A DNA stretch of 64,000 nucleotides from Flavobacterium frigidimaris (GTDB lineage: Bacteria; Bacteroidota; Bacteroidia; Flavobacteriales; Flavobacteriaceae). Below are positions 25,135 through 33,511 of this stretch, piece by piece (the stretch's first letter is position 1; each line of letters begins with the position of its first letter). A program made the translations under genes and the position numbers. Under the pieces are notes generated by a model. The model ran no database searches and was not told the origin of the DNA. It saw nothing but the letters and a program-made list of their open reading frames with translations. The stretch is taken from contig FQWG01000010.1 in the NCBI GenBank assembly GCA_900129595.1, positions 124,001-188,000 of the forward strand. The letters run 5' to 3'.

Positions 25135-25851
25135 ATGAAATGTGTAATTATAGACGATGAACCTTTAGCGGTTGAATTATTAGAAGATTTTGTTCGAAAG
25201 GTAGATTCACTTGAGCTAATAAATACATTTAATAATGCTATTGATGCCGTTTCGTTTATTAATCAAAACAGTATCGATTTGATTTTTCTTGACATTCAGA
25301 TGCCTCATTTTTCAGGAATTGATTTCTTAAATACGATCGAGAAAAAGCCCTTGGTTATTTTTACCACAGCTTATTCTGATTATGCCGTTGAAGGTTTTAA
25401 TCTTGGAGCTGTCGATTATTTGGTAAAACCAATTCCGTTTCACCGCTTCTTAAAATCAGTTGTAAGAGCACAGCAGGTTTTAAATCCGTCAACCAATATT
25501 CAGGCCATTTCTGAAAGTACAACTGCACCTGAATTAGAGCAGGATTTTATGTTTGTGAGGGCAGAATACGAAAATGTAAAAATGAATTTTGCGGATATTT
25601 TATTTATCGAAGGCCTAAAAGACTACGTCAAAATTTACACTACTGATAATAAATTTACACTGACTTTAATCAGTTTAATAAAACTCGAAAATTTACTTTC
25701 AAGCAAAGGATTCTCCAGAATTCACAGGTCGTATATCATTAATATAAAACATGTAAAATCAATACAAAAAAATAAAGTTTTGATTAGCGACAAACGAATT
25801 CCGATAAGCGAAAGTTATAAAAATACTTTTTTTGAGAAAATCAATTTGTAG
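25135..25851 (+). CDS. LytTR-family response regulator
   Basis: A 238-residue regulator. The receiver domain (1-120) has acidic D7-D8, the phospho-acceptor D53 in 'LIFLDIQMP' and K98 in 'DYLVKPIPF'. Residues 137-236 form a LytTR DNA-binding domain ('VKMNFADILFIEGLKDYVKIYTT', 'FSRIHRSYIINIKHV'). It is the evident partner of the LytS-type kinase. LytTR proteins bind paired direct repeats, and I could not identify convincing target sites by eye. Confidence 0.95.
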   Translation: MKCVIIDDEPLAVELLEDFVRKVDSLELINTFNNAIDAVSFINQNSIDLIFLDIQMPHFSGIDFLNTIEKKPLVIFTTAYSDYAVEGFNLGAVDYLVKPIPFHRFLKSVVRAQQVLNPSTNIQAISESTTAPELEQDFMFVRAEYENVKMNFADILFIEGLKDYVKIYTTDNKFTLTLISLIKLENLLSSKGFSRIHRSYIINIKHVKSIQKNKVLISDKRIPISESYKNTFFEKINL

Positions 25852-25857
25852 GTCTTT

Positions 25858-25935
25858 AAATTCCAAAAAATAAAATTCCAAATTCCAAAGCGGGCTGATC
25901 CTTTATTGGAATTTGGATTTTTTTTTGGATTTTAG
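25858..25935. terminator. Inverted repeat acting as a two-way terminator
   Basis: CCAAATTCCAA (25878-25888) pairs perfectly with TTGGAATTTGG (25906-25916). Flanking TTCCAAAAAATAAAA and TTTTTTTTGGATTTTAGAA extend the stem imperfectly. It lies between converging genes and has T-runs on one side and A-runs on the other. The ATTCCAAATTCCAAA wording recurs in Flavobacterium intergenic DNA as I recall it. Confidence 0.75.
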
Positions 25936-25939
25936 AATT

Positions 25940-26458
25940 TTATTCTTCGTTTTTAAACCAGCCTGAATACATGACATAATTGTTCGAAATACGCTCTATT
26001 TCGCCAGCAAAATCAGATTGGTCAATGTCTTTTACTTTCTTTGCCGGAACACCTGCATAAATAGTCCCCGAAGCTACAACTGTATTTTGTGTTACAACGG
26101 CACCGGCGGCTATAATCGAATTACTTTCGACCACACAATTGTCCATTACGATAGCGCCCATTCCAATCAGCACATTGTCATGAATCGTACATCCGTGCAC
26201 TATAGCATTATGTCCTATCGAAACATTATTACCAATAATCGTTGGATGTTTTTGATACGTACAATGAATGACGGCCCCATCCTGAATATTCACTTTATTG
26301 CCTATCGAAATAAAATTAACATCACCTCGAATAACCGCATTGAACCACACGCTGCAGGAATCTCCAAATACAACATCGCCAACAATTGTAGCATTTTCAG
26401 CAACATAACAATCCTCAGGAATAGAAGGCGTTTTTCCGTTTACAGATTTAATCAGCAT
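25940..26458 (-). CDS. Gamma-carbonic-anhydrase-like hexapeptide protein (YrdA type)
   Basis: A 172-residue left-handed beta-helix with hexapeptide repeats ('ENATIVGDVVFGDSCSVWFNAVIRGDVNFISIG...'). Histidines in 'GAVIHCTYQKHPTIIG' and 'VSIGHNAIVHGCTI' are placed as the zinc ligands of gamma-class carbonic anhydrases. YrdA/PaaY relatives often lack proven activity. The ATG at 26458 starts at 'MLIKSVNGKTP'. Upstream in-frame sequence begins only at a TTG inside the neighbouring gene. It follows the PorP/SprF gene on the same strand by 10 bp. Confidence 0.9.
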   Translation of the reverse strand: MLIKSVNGKTPSIPEDCYVAENATIVGDVVFGDSCSVWFNAVIRGDVNFISIGNKVNIQDGAVIHCTYQKHPTIIGNNVSIGHNAIVHGCTIHDNVLIGMGAIVMDNCVVESNSIIAAGAVVTQNTVVASGTIYAGVPAKKVKDIDQSDFAGEIERISNNYVMYSGWFKNEE

Positions 26459-26468
26459 AATAAAAAAT

Positions 26469-27458
26469 TTAATTAATGGCCGGACAATTACAATCGTAAC
26501 GTTCCTTTTTACAAAATAAATTGATTCCCAAAGTAATTTGATGGTATCCTCCGGTATCAAATTTTACGTTGCCTGTAACTTGAGAATACGTGTATGCAAA
26601 CATAAAATTATTATAGTTCAGACCTATGATAGGTGTAATATATTGCAATTTCTGACCCGAAACCCCGCTTGCTGTACTGTATTGTGCACCATCAAAACTT
26701 CTTCGGTAAGACAATGCTGCCCACAAACTTCCAAAATCCATATTCTTGTAGGCTTTCAGGTTTAAGTCAATTGATTTCTGTTTGGTTTTATCAAATACCT
26801 GAAGTAAAACTGACGGTTCCCAGGTAATCTTGTCTCTTTTACCAAAAACATATCCGGCACTTAAAAGAAACTTTCTAAGATTATCACTTTCATAATCTGT
26901 ATACAATTCTCTTCTGGTTTCCAGTAATCCCTGCACTGTTGCATGGGCATAAAAATCAAGGTAGTTATACGATGCTCCAAGATCAACGTTGAAATAGGAA
27001 TCTTTCTGAATAGAACCGAAAACAATTGGATCAAAAGTTCCTCCAAATTTGGTTTCGTCTAACTGACTCTGAATCAAACCTCCGCTAATACCAAAAGAAA
27101 GCTGATTCAAATCAATCTCGTCTCTCGAAAACATGATATGATGAGCGTAGGTAAGCTTTACTCCTTTTTGTGAATGGTAGCCATTTTTATCATTAAAAAC
27201 AATAATCCCGGCTCCTGAACGCTCTCCTACCCTTCCATTGAAAGTTAAAGTTTGAAGTGCCGGTGCATCATCCTGACCAAACCATTGTTTTCTGGCTGTC
27301 AATCTTATTTTTGCACAATTGGCAGCACCTGCCATTGAGGGATGAATCAGGTAATAATTATCTGATAAATAATCAGAGTAAACAGGAATTCCTTCTTGCG
27401 AATACGAATAAAATGTAGTGATCAAAAAAATAAATAAAACCCTGATTTTAAATTCCAT
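26469..27458 (-). CDS. PorP/SprF-family type IX secretion membrane protein
   Basis: A 329-residue outer-membrane protein. The signal peptide 'VLFIFLITTFYSYS' is followed by the PorP/SprF pattern 'YSDYLSDNYYLIHPSMAGAANCAKIRLTARKQWFG', then barrel strands ending 'HQITLGINLFCKKERYDCNCPAIN'. SprF-type proteins help individual T9SS adhesins reach the surface. Here no large adhesin gene is adjacent, so it is a solitary copy. The cysteine-rich C-terminal tail (four Cys in the last 20 or so residues) is unusual. Confidence 0.9.
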   Translation of the reverse strand: MEFKIRVLFIFLITTFYSYSQEGIPVYSDYLSDNYYLIHPSMAGAANCAKIRLTARKQWFGQDDAPALQTLTFNGRVGERSGAGIIVFNDKNGYHSQKGVKLTYAHHIMFSRDEIDLNQLSFGISGGLIQSQLDETKFGGTFDPIVFGSIQKDSYFNVDLGASYNYLDFYAHATVQGLLETRRELYTDYESDNLRKFLLSAGYVFGKRDKITWEPSVLLQVFDKTKQKSIDLNLKAYKNMDFGSLWAALSYRRSFDGAQYSTASGVSGQKLQYITPIIGLNYNNFMFAYTYSQVTGNVKFDTGGYHQITLGINLFCKKERYDCNCPAIN

Positions 27459-27545
27459 AAAGGCAATTTTGTTTAAATATTTTTTAGACTCTACTAATTT
27501 AATACGATTTATTTGAAAAGAGTCTTAATTATTTTATTAAAAAAT

Positions 27546-27553
27546 CAAATATA
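27546..27553 (-). promoter_or_regulatory. -7 element (TATATTTG) for the PorP/SprF gene
   Basis: TATATTTG on the minus strand, 88 bp upstream of the gene start and divergent from the Nfu promoter. Confidence 0.45.
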
Positions 27554-27577
27554 GGTATTAGTAGAAAATAACTTTAC

Positions 27578-27585
27578 TAAATTTG
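27578..27585 (+). promoter_or_regulatory. -7 element (TAAATTTG) for the Nfu-type gene
   Basis: TAAATTTG, 16 bp before the ATG at 27602. No clear -33. Confidence 0.5.
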
Positions 27586-27601
27586 TAAAAAATTACAAAT
27601 C

Positions 27602-28501
27602 ATGACAAAAATCACCATAAAAGAAACTCAAAATCCAACTATACTAAAGTTCGAATTTGAAGATTTCATTACAAAAAATCAAAACTTCGAATTTAAAAAT
27701 ATTGATGAAGCCCAGGCATCACCGTTAGCACAACAATTATTTTATCTTCCGTTTGTAAAAACAGTTTATATCTCAGGAAATTTTATCGCTATCGAAAGAT
27801 ACAGTATTGTAGAATGGGATGATGTAAAAGATGCTGTTGCTGAACAAATTACAGCTTTTGTAGACAAAGGCGGTGTTATTATAAAACTTGATGAAAATCA
27901 GCCTAAAAAACAACCTATTACAGTTTACGGGGAAACAACACCTAATCCTGCTGCACTAAAATTTGTAGTAAGCAGAATGTTGACTAAAAATGCTGTTGAA
28001 TATAAAAACATAGATCAGACTGCATCTTCGCCATTGGCAAAAGAATTGTTCAAATTTCCCTATGTAAAAGAAGTTTTCATTGACGAAAATTACATTTCGG
28101 TAACTAAATATGATATCAACGACTGGGATGAAATTACCCTGGAAGTAAGAACTTTTATTAAACAATTTATAGAAAATGGAGGAACTGTTTTAGATGAAAG
28201 CTTAATCGAAGTGGCCACTAAAAACGATATTACCAAAGATGAAGCATTTGACAAACTAGATGTTACATCACAACAGATCATCAATATTCTAGAAGAATAT
28301 GTAAAACCGGCGGTTGCGGCTGATGGCGGAAACATTGCTTTTGATTCTTATAATGAAGATGACAAAACAGTAAAAGTAATTTTACAAGGTGCCTGCAGCG
28401 GTTGTCCGTCCTCCACTTTTACTTTAAAAAGCGGAATCGAAAATATGCTAAAAAGCATGTTGAACGATGAAGGTATTAAAGTGGAAGCTGTAAATGCATA
28501 A
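27602..28501 (+). CDS. NifU/Nfu-type Fe-S scaffold with duplicated N-terminal domain
   Basis: A 299-residue protein. Residues 2-95 and 103-195 are two copies of the Nfu N-terminal domain; compare 'TQNPTILKFEFED...FKNIDEAQASPLAQQLF' with 'TPNPAALKFVVSR...YKNIDQTASSPLAKELF'. Residues about 220-299 are the NifU C-terminal domain with the cluster-binding CxxC at C265 and C268 ('GACSGCPSST'). It delivers Fe-S clusters in the cytosol. Most bacterial Nfu proteins have one or no N-terminal domain, so the duplication is notable. A strong terminator follows. Confidence 0.93.
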   Translation: MTKITIKETQNPTILKFEFEDFITKNQNFEFKNIDEAQASPLAQQLFYLPFVKTVYISGNFIAIERYSIVEWDDVKDAVAEQITAFVDKGGVIIKLDENQPKKQPITVYGETTPNPAALKFVVSRMLTKNAVEYKNIDQTASSPLAKELFKFPYVKEVFIDENYISVTKYDINDWDEITLEVRTFIKQFIENGGTVLDESLIEVATKNDITKDEAFDKLDVTSQQIINILEEYVKPAVAADGGNIAFDSYNEDDKTVKVILQGACSGCPSSTFTLKSGIENMLKSMLNDEGIKVEAVNA

Positions 28502-28523
28502 CTATTTATTTCAGTAAAATATG

Positions 28524-28555
28524 AAAAGCGTCCGCCATTGGCGGGCGCTTTTTCA
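28524..28555 (+). terminator. Terminator after the Nfu gene
   Basis: AAAAGCGTCCGCC (28524-28536) pairs with GGCGGGCGCTTTT (28540-28552) around an ATT loop, followed by T residues. It is GC-rich compared with its surroundings. Confidence 0.93.
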
Positions 28556-28650
28556 TTATATACATATCTACTTAATTATCAATAAATTATTATCTTAATT
28601 ATAGGATAAAAATAGTTAATATTGTATTTTAAACTAATCAATATACAACT

Positions 28651-29058
28651 ATGGGATTATCTTCATTTTTCAGGAATTTATTTGGCACAGCCAAAGATTC
28701 TGCTTCTGATCTGGCAACACAGGCCGAAACTACATTTGAACAGGTTAAAGAAGCTGCGACACCTTACATCGAGAAAGCGGAAACTTTTGCAGAAGAAACA
28801 ATAGCAAAAGCAAAAGAAGCTTCTGAACCAATCCTTGACAGTGCATCAGAATACGCACATCAGGCGAAAGAAATCGTAAGCGAATATGTTGAGAAGGCTT
28901 CAGATTCATTAGGCGAGGTAATCGATTCTGTAAAAGAAAAAGCAAGCGAATTAACAACTGATACTAAAACAGTTGCTTTAGAAACAGCAACTGATATTAA
29001 CGCAAAAACGGAAGTTACAGCGGATAAAATTATTGACACCATCCCTCCAAAGGAATAG
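28651..29058 (+). CDS. LEA-like / YtxH-like amphipathic helical protein
   Basis: A 135-residue protein of low complexity, rich in Ala, Glu, Lys, Ser and Thr, with 11-residue-like periodic patterns ('AKDSASDLATQAETTFEQVKE', 'EYVEKASDSLGEVIDSVKE'). No signal peptide is evident. It starts 'MGLSSFFRNLFGTAKDS', an amphipathic N-terminus that could associate with membranes. The composition resembles late-embryogenesis-abundant, YtxH or apolipoprotein-like stress proteins. Function is not assignable by sequence. It lies upstream of mscS, which fits an osmotic-stress theme, although a hairpin intervenes. Confidence 0.75.
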   Translation: MGLSSFFRNLFGTAKDSASDLATQAETTFEQVKEAATPYIEKAETFAEETIAKAKEASEPILDSASEYAHQAKEIVSEYVEKASDSLGEVIDSVKEKASELTTDTKTVALETATDINAKTEVTADKIIDTIPPKE

Positions 29059-29090
29059 AAACTCTTTTTTCTTATAAAAATAAATATTTC

Positions 29091-29136
29091 TATATTTGCA
29101 GTACTAATATACCTTCTCCTTTGAGAAGGTTTTTTT
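29091..29136 (+). promoter_or_regulatory. mscS promoter followed by a leader hairpin with T-run
   Basis: TATATTTG (29091-29098) is a good -7 element. The stem ACCTTCTC/GAGAAGGT (29111-29118 with 29123-29130) and TTTTTT follow within 13 bp, before the ATG at 29148. The hairpin can end transcripts of the upstream gene, but any transcript from this promoter must also pass through it, so it could be an attenuator. Confidence 0.65.
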
Positions 29137-29147
29137 ATTCGAAAAAC

Positions 29148-29960
29148 ATGAACATGAATCCTGATCAGGTCAGCAATTACCTCACTAAATTTATTGACGT
29201 ACTGGTTGACTATTCGCCTAAATTAATTTCGGCCTTTATTATTTTATTTGTTGGTATCTATGCTATCAGACTGATAAATAGAATTATCACGAAAGTAATG
29301 GTTCAAAGAAATCTGGATCCCACACTAACCAAATTTCTTTCTGATATCTTAATATGGGCGCTCCGAATTTTGCTGTTTGTCACTTTTATTTCAAAACTTG
29401 GAATAGAAACATCTTCGTTTGTTGCCATTTTAGGAGCAATGGGACTTGCAGTAGGTTTATCATTGCAAGGTTCTCTTTCTAATTTTGCCGGAGGAATGTT
29501 AATTATCGTTTTCAAACCTTTTAAAGTGGGTGATACGATCGAAGCACAAGGTATTGCCGGTACGGTAGTAGAGATTCAAATATTTGTTACCAAGATGCTT
29601 ATGGGCAACAATCAAACCGTATTTGTGCCCAATGGCGCTTTATCAAACGGAACAATCATCAACTACTCTATGCAGGGAGAACGAAGAGCAGATTTTACAT
29701 TTTCAGTCTCGTACGAATCTGATATCAAAAAAGCAAAAGAAATTCTTTTGGGTGTTTTAAACAACAATCCTAAGGTACTTAAAACTCCTGCACCAGAAGT
29801 TTTTGTAAAAAACCTAACGGCAAACTCTGTTGATTTTGCAGTACGTCCGTGGGCAAAAAAAGCAGATTATGGATCTGTTTTTTCAGATACTTTAGAAGAT
29901 TGCAAAATAGCTTTAGACGAGGCCGGAATTTCATTTCAGCCCTTTACGATTGAAAAATAA
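29148..29960 (+). CDS. Small-conductance mechanosensitive channel (MscS family)
   Basis: A 270-residue inner-membrane channel with three membrane segments at about 25-50, 65-85 and 92-120. The pore-lining TM3 pattern is 'FVAILGAMGLAVGLSLQGSLSNFAGGMLI'. A beta domain follows ('FKVGDTIEAQGIAGTVVEIQIF', 'VFVPNGALSNGTIINYS'), then the alpha/beta C-terminal domain. It opens under membrane tension to release solutes. The ATG at 29148 avoids starting inside the leader hairpin, where the only earlier start is a TTG. Confidence 0.95.
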   Translation: MNMNPDQVSNYLTKFIDVLVDYSPKLISAFIILFVGIYAIRLINRIITKVMVQRNLDPTLTKFLSDILIWALRILLFVTFISKLGIETSSFVAILGAMGLAVGLSLQGSLSNFAGGMLIIVFKPFKVGDTIEAQGIAGTVVEIQIFVTKMLMGNNQTVFVPNGALSNGTIINYSMQGERRADFTFSVSYESDIKKAKEILLGVLNNNPKVLKTPAPEVFVKNLTANSVDFAVRPWAKKADYGSVFSDTLEDCKIALDEAGISFQPFTIEK

Positions 29961-29962
29961 AA

Positions 29963-30637
29963 TTATTCCTTTTTTGATGGAGGTGCCATCATAAAATCTT
30001 TTAAATAATAAGGTTCAAAATAAGCGACATCAACAGTGTCGCTTTTTTGGTATTTATTATAACTGATTTTACTCATCGCAGCGGCAGAAGGATATTTGAT
30101 TTCCTCTAAAAACACAAAGTTTTCTTTTGTTAAAACAGTTTTGCATTTCTCTGCACAATCACCAACAAAATAGAGTGTTTCAGTATAATCCTTAAAAGAA
30201 TCTTCTGTTATAACCTCCGCTTCAATTGGTCTTTCAATTTCTAAATCTGCAGTAAAAATTTCACTATAAACTTCCATTCTTCTGGCATCGATCATCGGGA
30301 TAATCTTACCGTCTGAAACATTTGCCTGAGAAGCTAATGTCTGTAATGTATCAACAGCAATTAAAGGGATATTTAACGCATAACACAATCCTTTTGCCGC
30401 AGATACTCCAATACGCAAACCGGTATAAGAACCTGGTCCCTGGCTTACTGCAACAGCAATTAGATCCTGAACTGTAATTCCTGCCTCTGCAATTACTTCT
30501 TCAATAAAAACATGTAATTTTTCAGCATGAGAATATCCTTCTTCAGCAATTTCTTTACACACAATTGTTTCTCCATTTTTAGCAATGGACACGGAGCAAT
30601 TTTTAGTAGCAGTTTCTATATTGAGAATAAAAGACAA
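29963..30637 (-). CDS. tsaB: tRNA threonylcarbamoyladenosine biosynthesis protein TsaB
   Basis: A 224-residue ASKHA-fold pseudo-enzyme. 'ILNIETATKNCSVSIAKNG' is the N-terminal phosphate-1-like motif. 'IAVSQGPGSYTGLRIGVSAAKGL' is the diagnostic TsaB segment, and 'MIDARRMEVYSEIF' also fits. It forms the TsaBDE complex that makes t6A37 on tRNA. It converges with mscS, ending 2 bp from its stop, and lies downstream of the efflux operon across a REP-like repeat. Confidence 0.95.
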   Translation of the reverse strand: MSFILNIETATKNCSVSIAKNGETIVCKEIAEEGYSHAEKLHVFIEEVIAEAGITVQDLIAVAVSQGPGSYTGLRIGVSAAKGLCYALNIPLIAVDTLQTLASQANVSDGKIIPMIDARRMEVYSEIFTADLEIERPIEAEVITEDSFKDYTETLYFVGDCAEKCKTVLTKENFVFLEEIKYPSAAAMSKISYNKYQKSDTVDVAYFEPYYLKDFMMAPPSKKE

Positions 30638-30664
30638 AATGTTTATTTTTTAATTAATTATTAC

Positions 30665-30726
30665 TGTCAGGCTGATCGAAGTCAAAGTTCTTTTTTCGCA
30701 AACCTTCGACTTCGTTCAGTTCGACA
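30665..30726. repeat. REP-like inverted repeat (GAAGTC / GACTTC)
   Basis: TGTCAGGCTGATCGAAGTCA (arm 30665-30687) is largely complementary to CTTCGACTTCGTTCAGTTCG (arm 30704-30726), with 23-nt arms and a 16-nt loop. Variants of TGTCAGGCTGAGCGxAGTCGAA are familiar to me as dispersed repeats in Bacteroidota. It separates tsaB from the efflux operon. Confidence 0.8.
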
Positions 30727-30746
30727 ATCTTAAAGATGTATTTCGT

Positions 30747-32039
30747 TTATTTCTTAGGCAAATCGGCACTTTTAAGCTTGACTTTATCACCGGAATTCAG
30801 TTCCTTAGAAACGGTAGTATAAGGTCCGGTAATCACAACATCTCCAGGTTTTAATCCTGACATTACTTCGATATTGGTATCATCCTGAATACCTGTCTTA
30901 ATGATTCTGATTTTAGCTTTATCACCTTCTTTCACAAAAACACATTCGAATTTTTTATCGTTTTTTGGTGTTGTTTTTTTATCGTCAGCTGGCTCTTCAA
31001 TTTTAATATTTTTTACAGCTGTCGTATCTGCTTTTACCACGACAGCGCTAATTGGCACTGCCAGAACATTATTTTTTGTTTTTGTAATAATATCAACCGT
31101 CGCTGTCATTCCTGGTCTAAAAGGCGAATATGTATTGGGTTTGCCTTCTAATAAATCCTGATACGAGTCTTTTAGAATACGAACTTTCACTTTAAAATTG
31201 GTTACCTGATCTGATGTCAAAGTTGTACTTGCTGAATTCGAAATACTCGTTACAGTACCTTTGAATTTCTTTTTTAAGTAGGCATCCACTTCAACGTTTG
31301 CTTCATCACCAATCTTAACTTTTACAATATCATTTTCGTTTACATCAACTTCAACTTCCATATTGTTCAGGTTTGCTACTCTCAAAAGTTCTGTTCCTGC
31401 CATTTGTTGCGTTCCCAAAACGCGCTCTCCCAATTCAACATTTAATACTGAAATTGTTCCGTCAGCAGGCGCATAAATTAAGGTACGTCCTAAATTATCT
31501 TTTGCTTCAGTAACAGAGGCAGAGGCACTTTGAACATTATAATAGGCATTTTGTTTGGTTGCTTTTGCTACTTCATAAGTAGAAATTGCTTTATCCCAAT
31601 CTGATTTTGAGATTACGCCTTTATCGTATAATGTTTTATTACGCTCATAACTTGCTTTTGCTTCTTTATAACTGGCCTCAGACTGTGTCAAACCAGCTTT
31701 CGTACCGGATAAATTAGCCAGAGACCGGTCTAAACCTGAAGTATACAAATCCGGGTTTATTTTTACCAATAGATCCCCTTTTTTAACGACTTGTCCTTCT
31801 TTTACATTCAGGGCAATAATTTCACCTGAAACCATTGATGAAAGTTTCACCTCTATTTCCGGCTGAATTTTTCCTGTTGCAGAAACCGTCTCCACAATAG
31901 TTGAAGCTACTACTTTTGAAACTTCTACTTCTTTCCCTTCATCCTTATTTCCTATCACACCAGCTTTTGAAAGACTTATCAATGCTATAACAAGAACTAA
32001 AGCACCACCAAGTAAGAAATAAATTGTTTTTTTTGACAT
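30747..32039 (-). CDS. Periplasmic adaptor (MacA/HlyD-like) of an efflux system
   Basis: A 430-residue membrane-fusion protein. One N-terminal membrane anchor (about 5-27) precedes a biotinyl/lipoyl half-motif 'GEIIALNVKEGQVVKKGDLLVKINP'. A coiled-coil hairpin spans about 100-175, then come the second lipoyl half ('DGTISVLNVELGERV') and barrel domains. An inserted Lys/Asp-rich loop, 'EEPADDKKTTPKNDKK', is unusual. It is the last gene of a six-gene operon, 6 bp after the TolC-like gene. It links the MacB-like permeases to the outer-membrane channel. Confidence 0.9.
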   Translation of the reverse strand: MSKKTIYFLLGGALVLVIALISLSKAGVIGNKDEGKEVEVSKVVASTIVETVSATGKIQPEIEVKLSSMVSGEIIALNVKEGQVVKKGDLLVKINPDLYTSGLDRSLANLSGTKAGLTQSEASYKEAKASYERNKTLYDKGVISKSDWDKAISTYEVAKATKQNAYYNVQSASASVTEAKDNLGRTLIYAPADGTISVLNVELGERVLGTQQMAGTELLRVANLNNMEVEVDVNENDIVKVKIGDEANVEVDAYLKKKFKGTVTSISNSASTTLTSDQVTNFKVKVRILKDSYQDLLEGKPNTYSPFRPGMTATVDIITKTKNNVLAVPISAVVVKADTTAVKNIKIEEPADDKKTTPKNDKKFECVFVKEGDKAKIRIIKTGIQDDTNIEVMSGLKPGDVVITGPYTTVSKELNSGDKVKLKSADLPKK

Positions 32040-32045
32040 AATAAA

Positions 32046-33431
32046 TTATTTTGTGATAATTGGGACAATTGGAATTCCAAAGTAGAATTCAAGTATTTTT
32101 ATTTTAAACATGTAATCGTATTTTGTTCTGATAACATCTGACTGTGCATTGGTTAACAATGTTTGCGCCTGAGTAAAGTCAAATGAATTCATCAAACCTA
32201 CATCGTACTTTTCTTTAGCATAATTGTAAGCCTGCTGTCTTGCCTCTAAAGTTACCGTTGATGATTCATACGTATTCAAAGCACCTTTTGCATCTGTAAA
32301 AGCAGTGTAAACGTTACGTTGCAAATCTAAACTTTTTTGCTCTAAATCTATTTTAGATTTATCTAAACTTACCTTACTTCTTTCTACATTATTTCTAACT
32401 GAAAAACCATTAAAAATAGGAACATTCAACTGAAAACCAAAATTGTGTCCTTTGTTATCACTAAACTGATCTAAAACAGAATGTGGTCCTGCATAAACCG
32501 GGTTTCCGCTACCATCTGTTCCAATAAGTCTGTCACTGTAACTTGCACTCGTACTGAACTGATAAAAACCTCTAAGCGTAGGCTGAAAAGCACCTCTTGC
32601 TATGGCAACACTTTTCTCTGCAATTTCAAGATTTGTTTGCGCCAGCTTCAATTCTGTTCTTATTTCTTTTGCCTTATTATAAATATCCGTTGGAGTTTGT
32701 GCCAGAATATTATTTTCATCCTTTACACTTGTATCATCTACAACATCAAAATCAGTAAATTCTTTTAATTGTAAAAGCTGTGCTAAACTCAATTTAGAAA
32801 TTAATAAACTATTTTCAGCAATAATTATAGCTTGTTGATCAGTTGCTTCAGTAGCTTTTAAATCATACAAATCGCCACGTGGAATTGTTCCTGCATTGAC
32901 CATTTCCTGAGAACGCGCTAAACGCTTCTGATCGATTAGTAATTGTTCTTTTTTTACTTTTAAATTTTCTTTATTAAAAAGGATTTCCAAAAATGCATTC
33001 GCTACATTCAGAGAAATATCTTCCTGCATTTTCAATAATTGATATTGTGATGCTATAATCGAAAGTTTCGCTCTTCTGTAACTATTCTGATTTTGTAAAC
33101 CTTTGTAGATATCAACACCCGCACTAGCTCCTAATGAAGAATACTGTGTCGTTTGAGTGGTAGCAATATTGGTCACCGGGTTAACGTTCAAACCAATATT
33201 CCAGGAATGAGAAGCACTTCCGCTTACTGATGGAAGAAAACTTCCTAATGCTCCTTTTTTATCAATTGCAGCATTTTTTACATCCAGCTCTGATAATTTT
33301 ATTGTGATATTATTATCCAGTGCATAACGCACGCATTCTTCTAATGTCCATTTTTTTGATTGTGTCTGAGCCGATAAACCAAGCCCCAGCAACAGGGCTA
33401 AAACAAGACTATTATATTTATTTATTTTCAT
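32046..33431 (-). CDS. TolC-family outer-membrane efflux protein
   Basis: A 461-residue protein with signal peptide 'LVLALLLGLGLSAQ'. The two tandem outer-membrane-efflux repeats are visible from 'WTLEECVRYALDNNITIKLSELD' and again near 'EIRTELKLAQTNLEIAEKSVAIARGAFQPTL'. The sequence ends with 'YAKEKYDVGLMNSFDFTQAQ'. It forms the trimeric exit duct of the tripartite pump encoded by this operon. Confidence 0.94.
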   Translation of the reverse strand: MKINKYNSLVLALLLGLGLSAQTQSKKWTLEECVRYALDNNITIKLSELDVKNAAIDKKGALGSFLPSVSGSASHSWNIGLNVNPVTNIATTQTTQYSSLGASAGVDIYKGLQNQNSYRRAKLSIIASQYQLLKMQEDISLNVANAFLEILFNKENLKVKKEQLLIDQKRLARSQEMVNAGTIPRGDLYDLKATEATDQQAIIIAENSLLISKLSLAQLLQLKEFTDFDVVDDTSVKDENNILAQTPTDIYNKAKEIRTELKLAQTNLEIAEKSVAIARGAFQPTLRGFYQFSTSASYSDRLIGTDGSGNPVYAGPHSVLDQFSDNKGHNFGFQLNVPIFNGFSVRNNVERSKVSLDKSKIDLEQKSLDLQRNVYTAFTDAKGALNTYESSTVTLEARQQAYNYAKEKYDVGLMNSFDFTQAQTLLTNAQSDVIRTKYDYMFKIKILEFYFGIPIVPIITK

Positions 33432-33511
33432 ATATTTTGAATGAAAGCATAGCAGAAGATGCTACGCAAATTTAACATTTTAAACCCCAAAAACTCTTTT
33501 ATCCTTTCAAA

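Noticed and set aside
26469..26560. Longer start for the carbonic-anhydrase-like protein
   Set aside because: The frame extends upstream only from a TTG inside the PorP/SprF gene and would add residues unlike the family. The ATG at 26458 begins at the conserved start.
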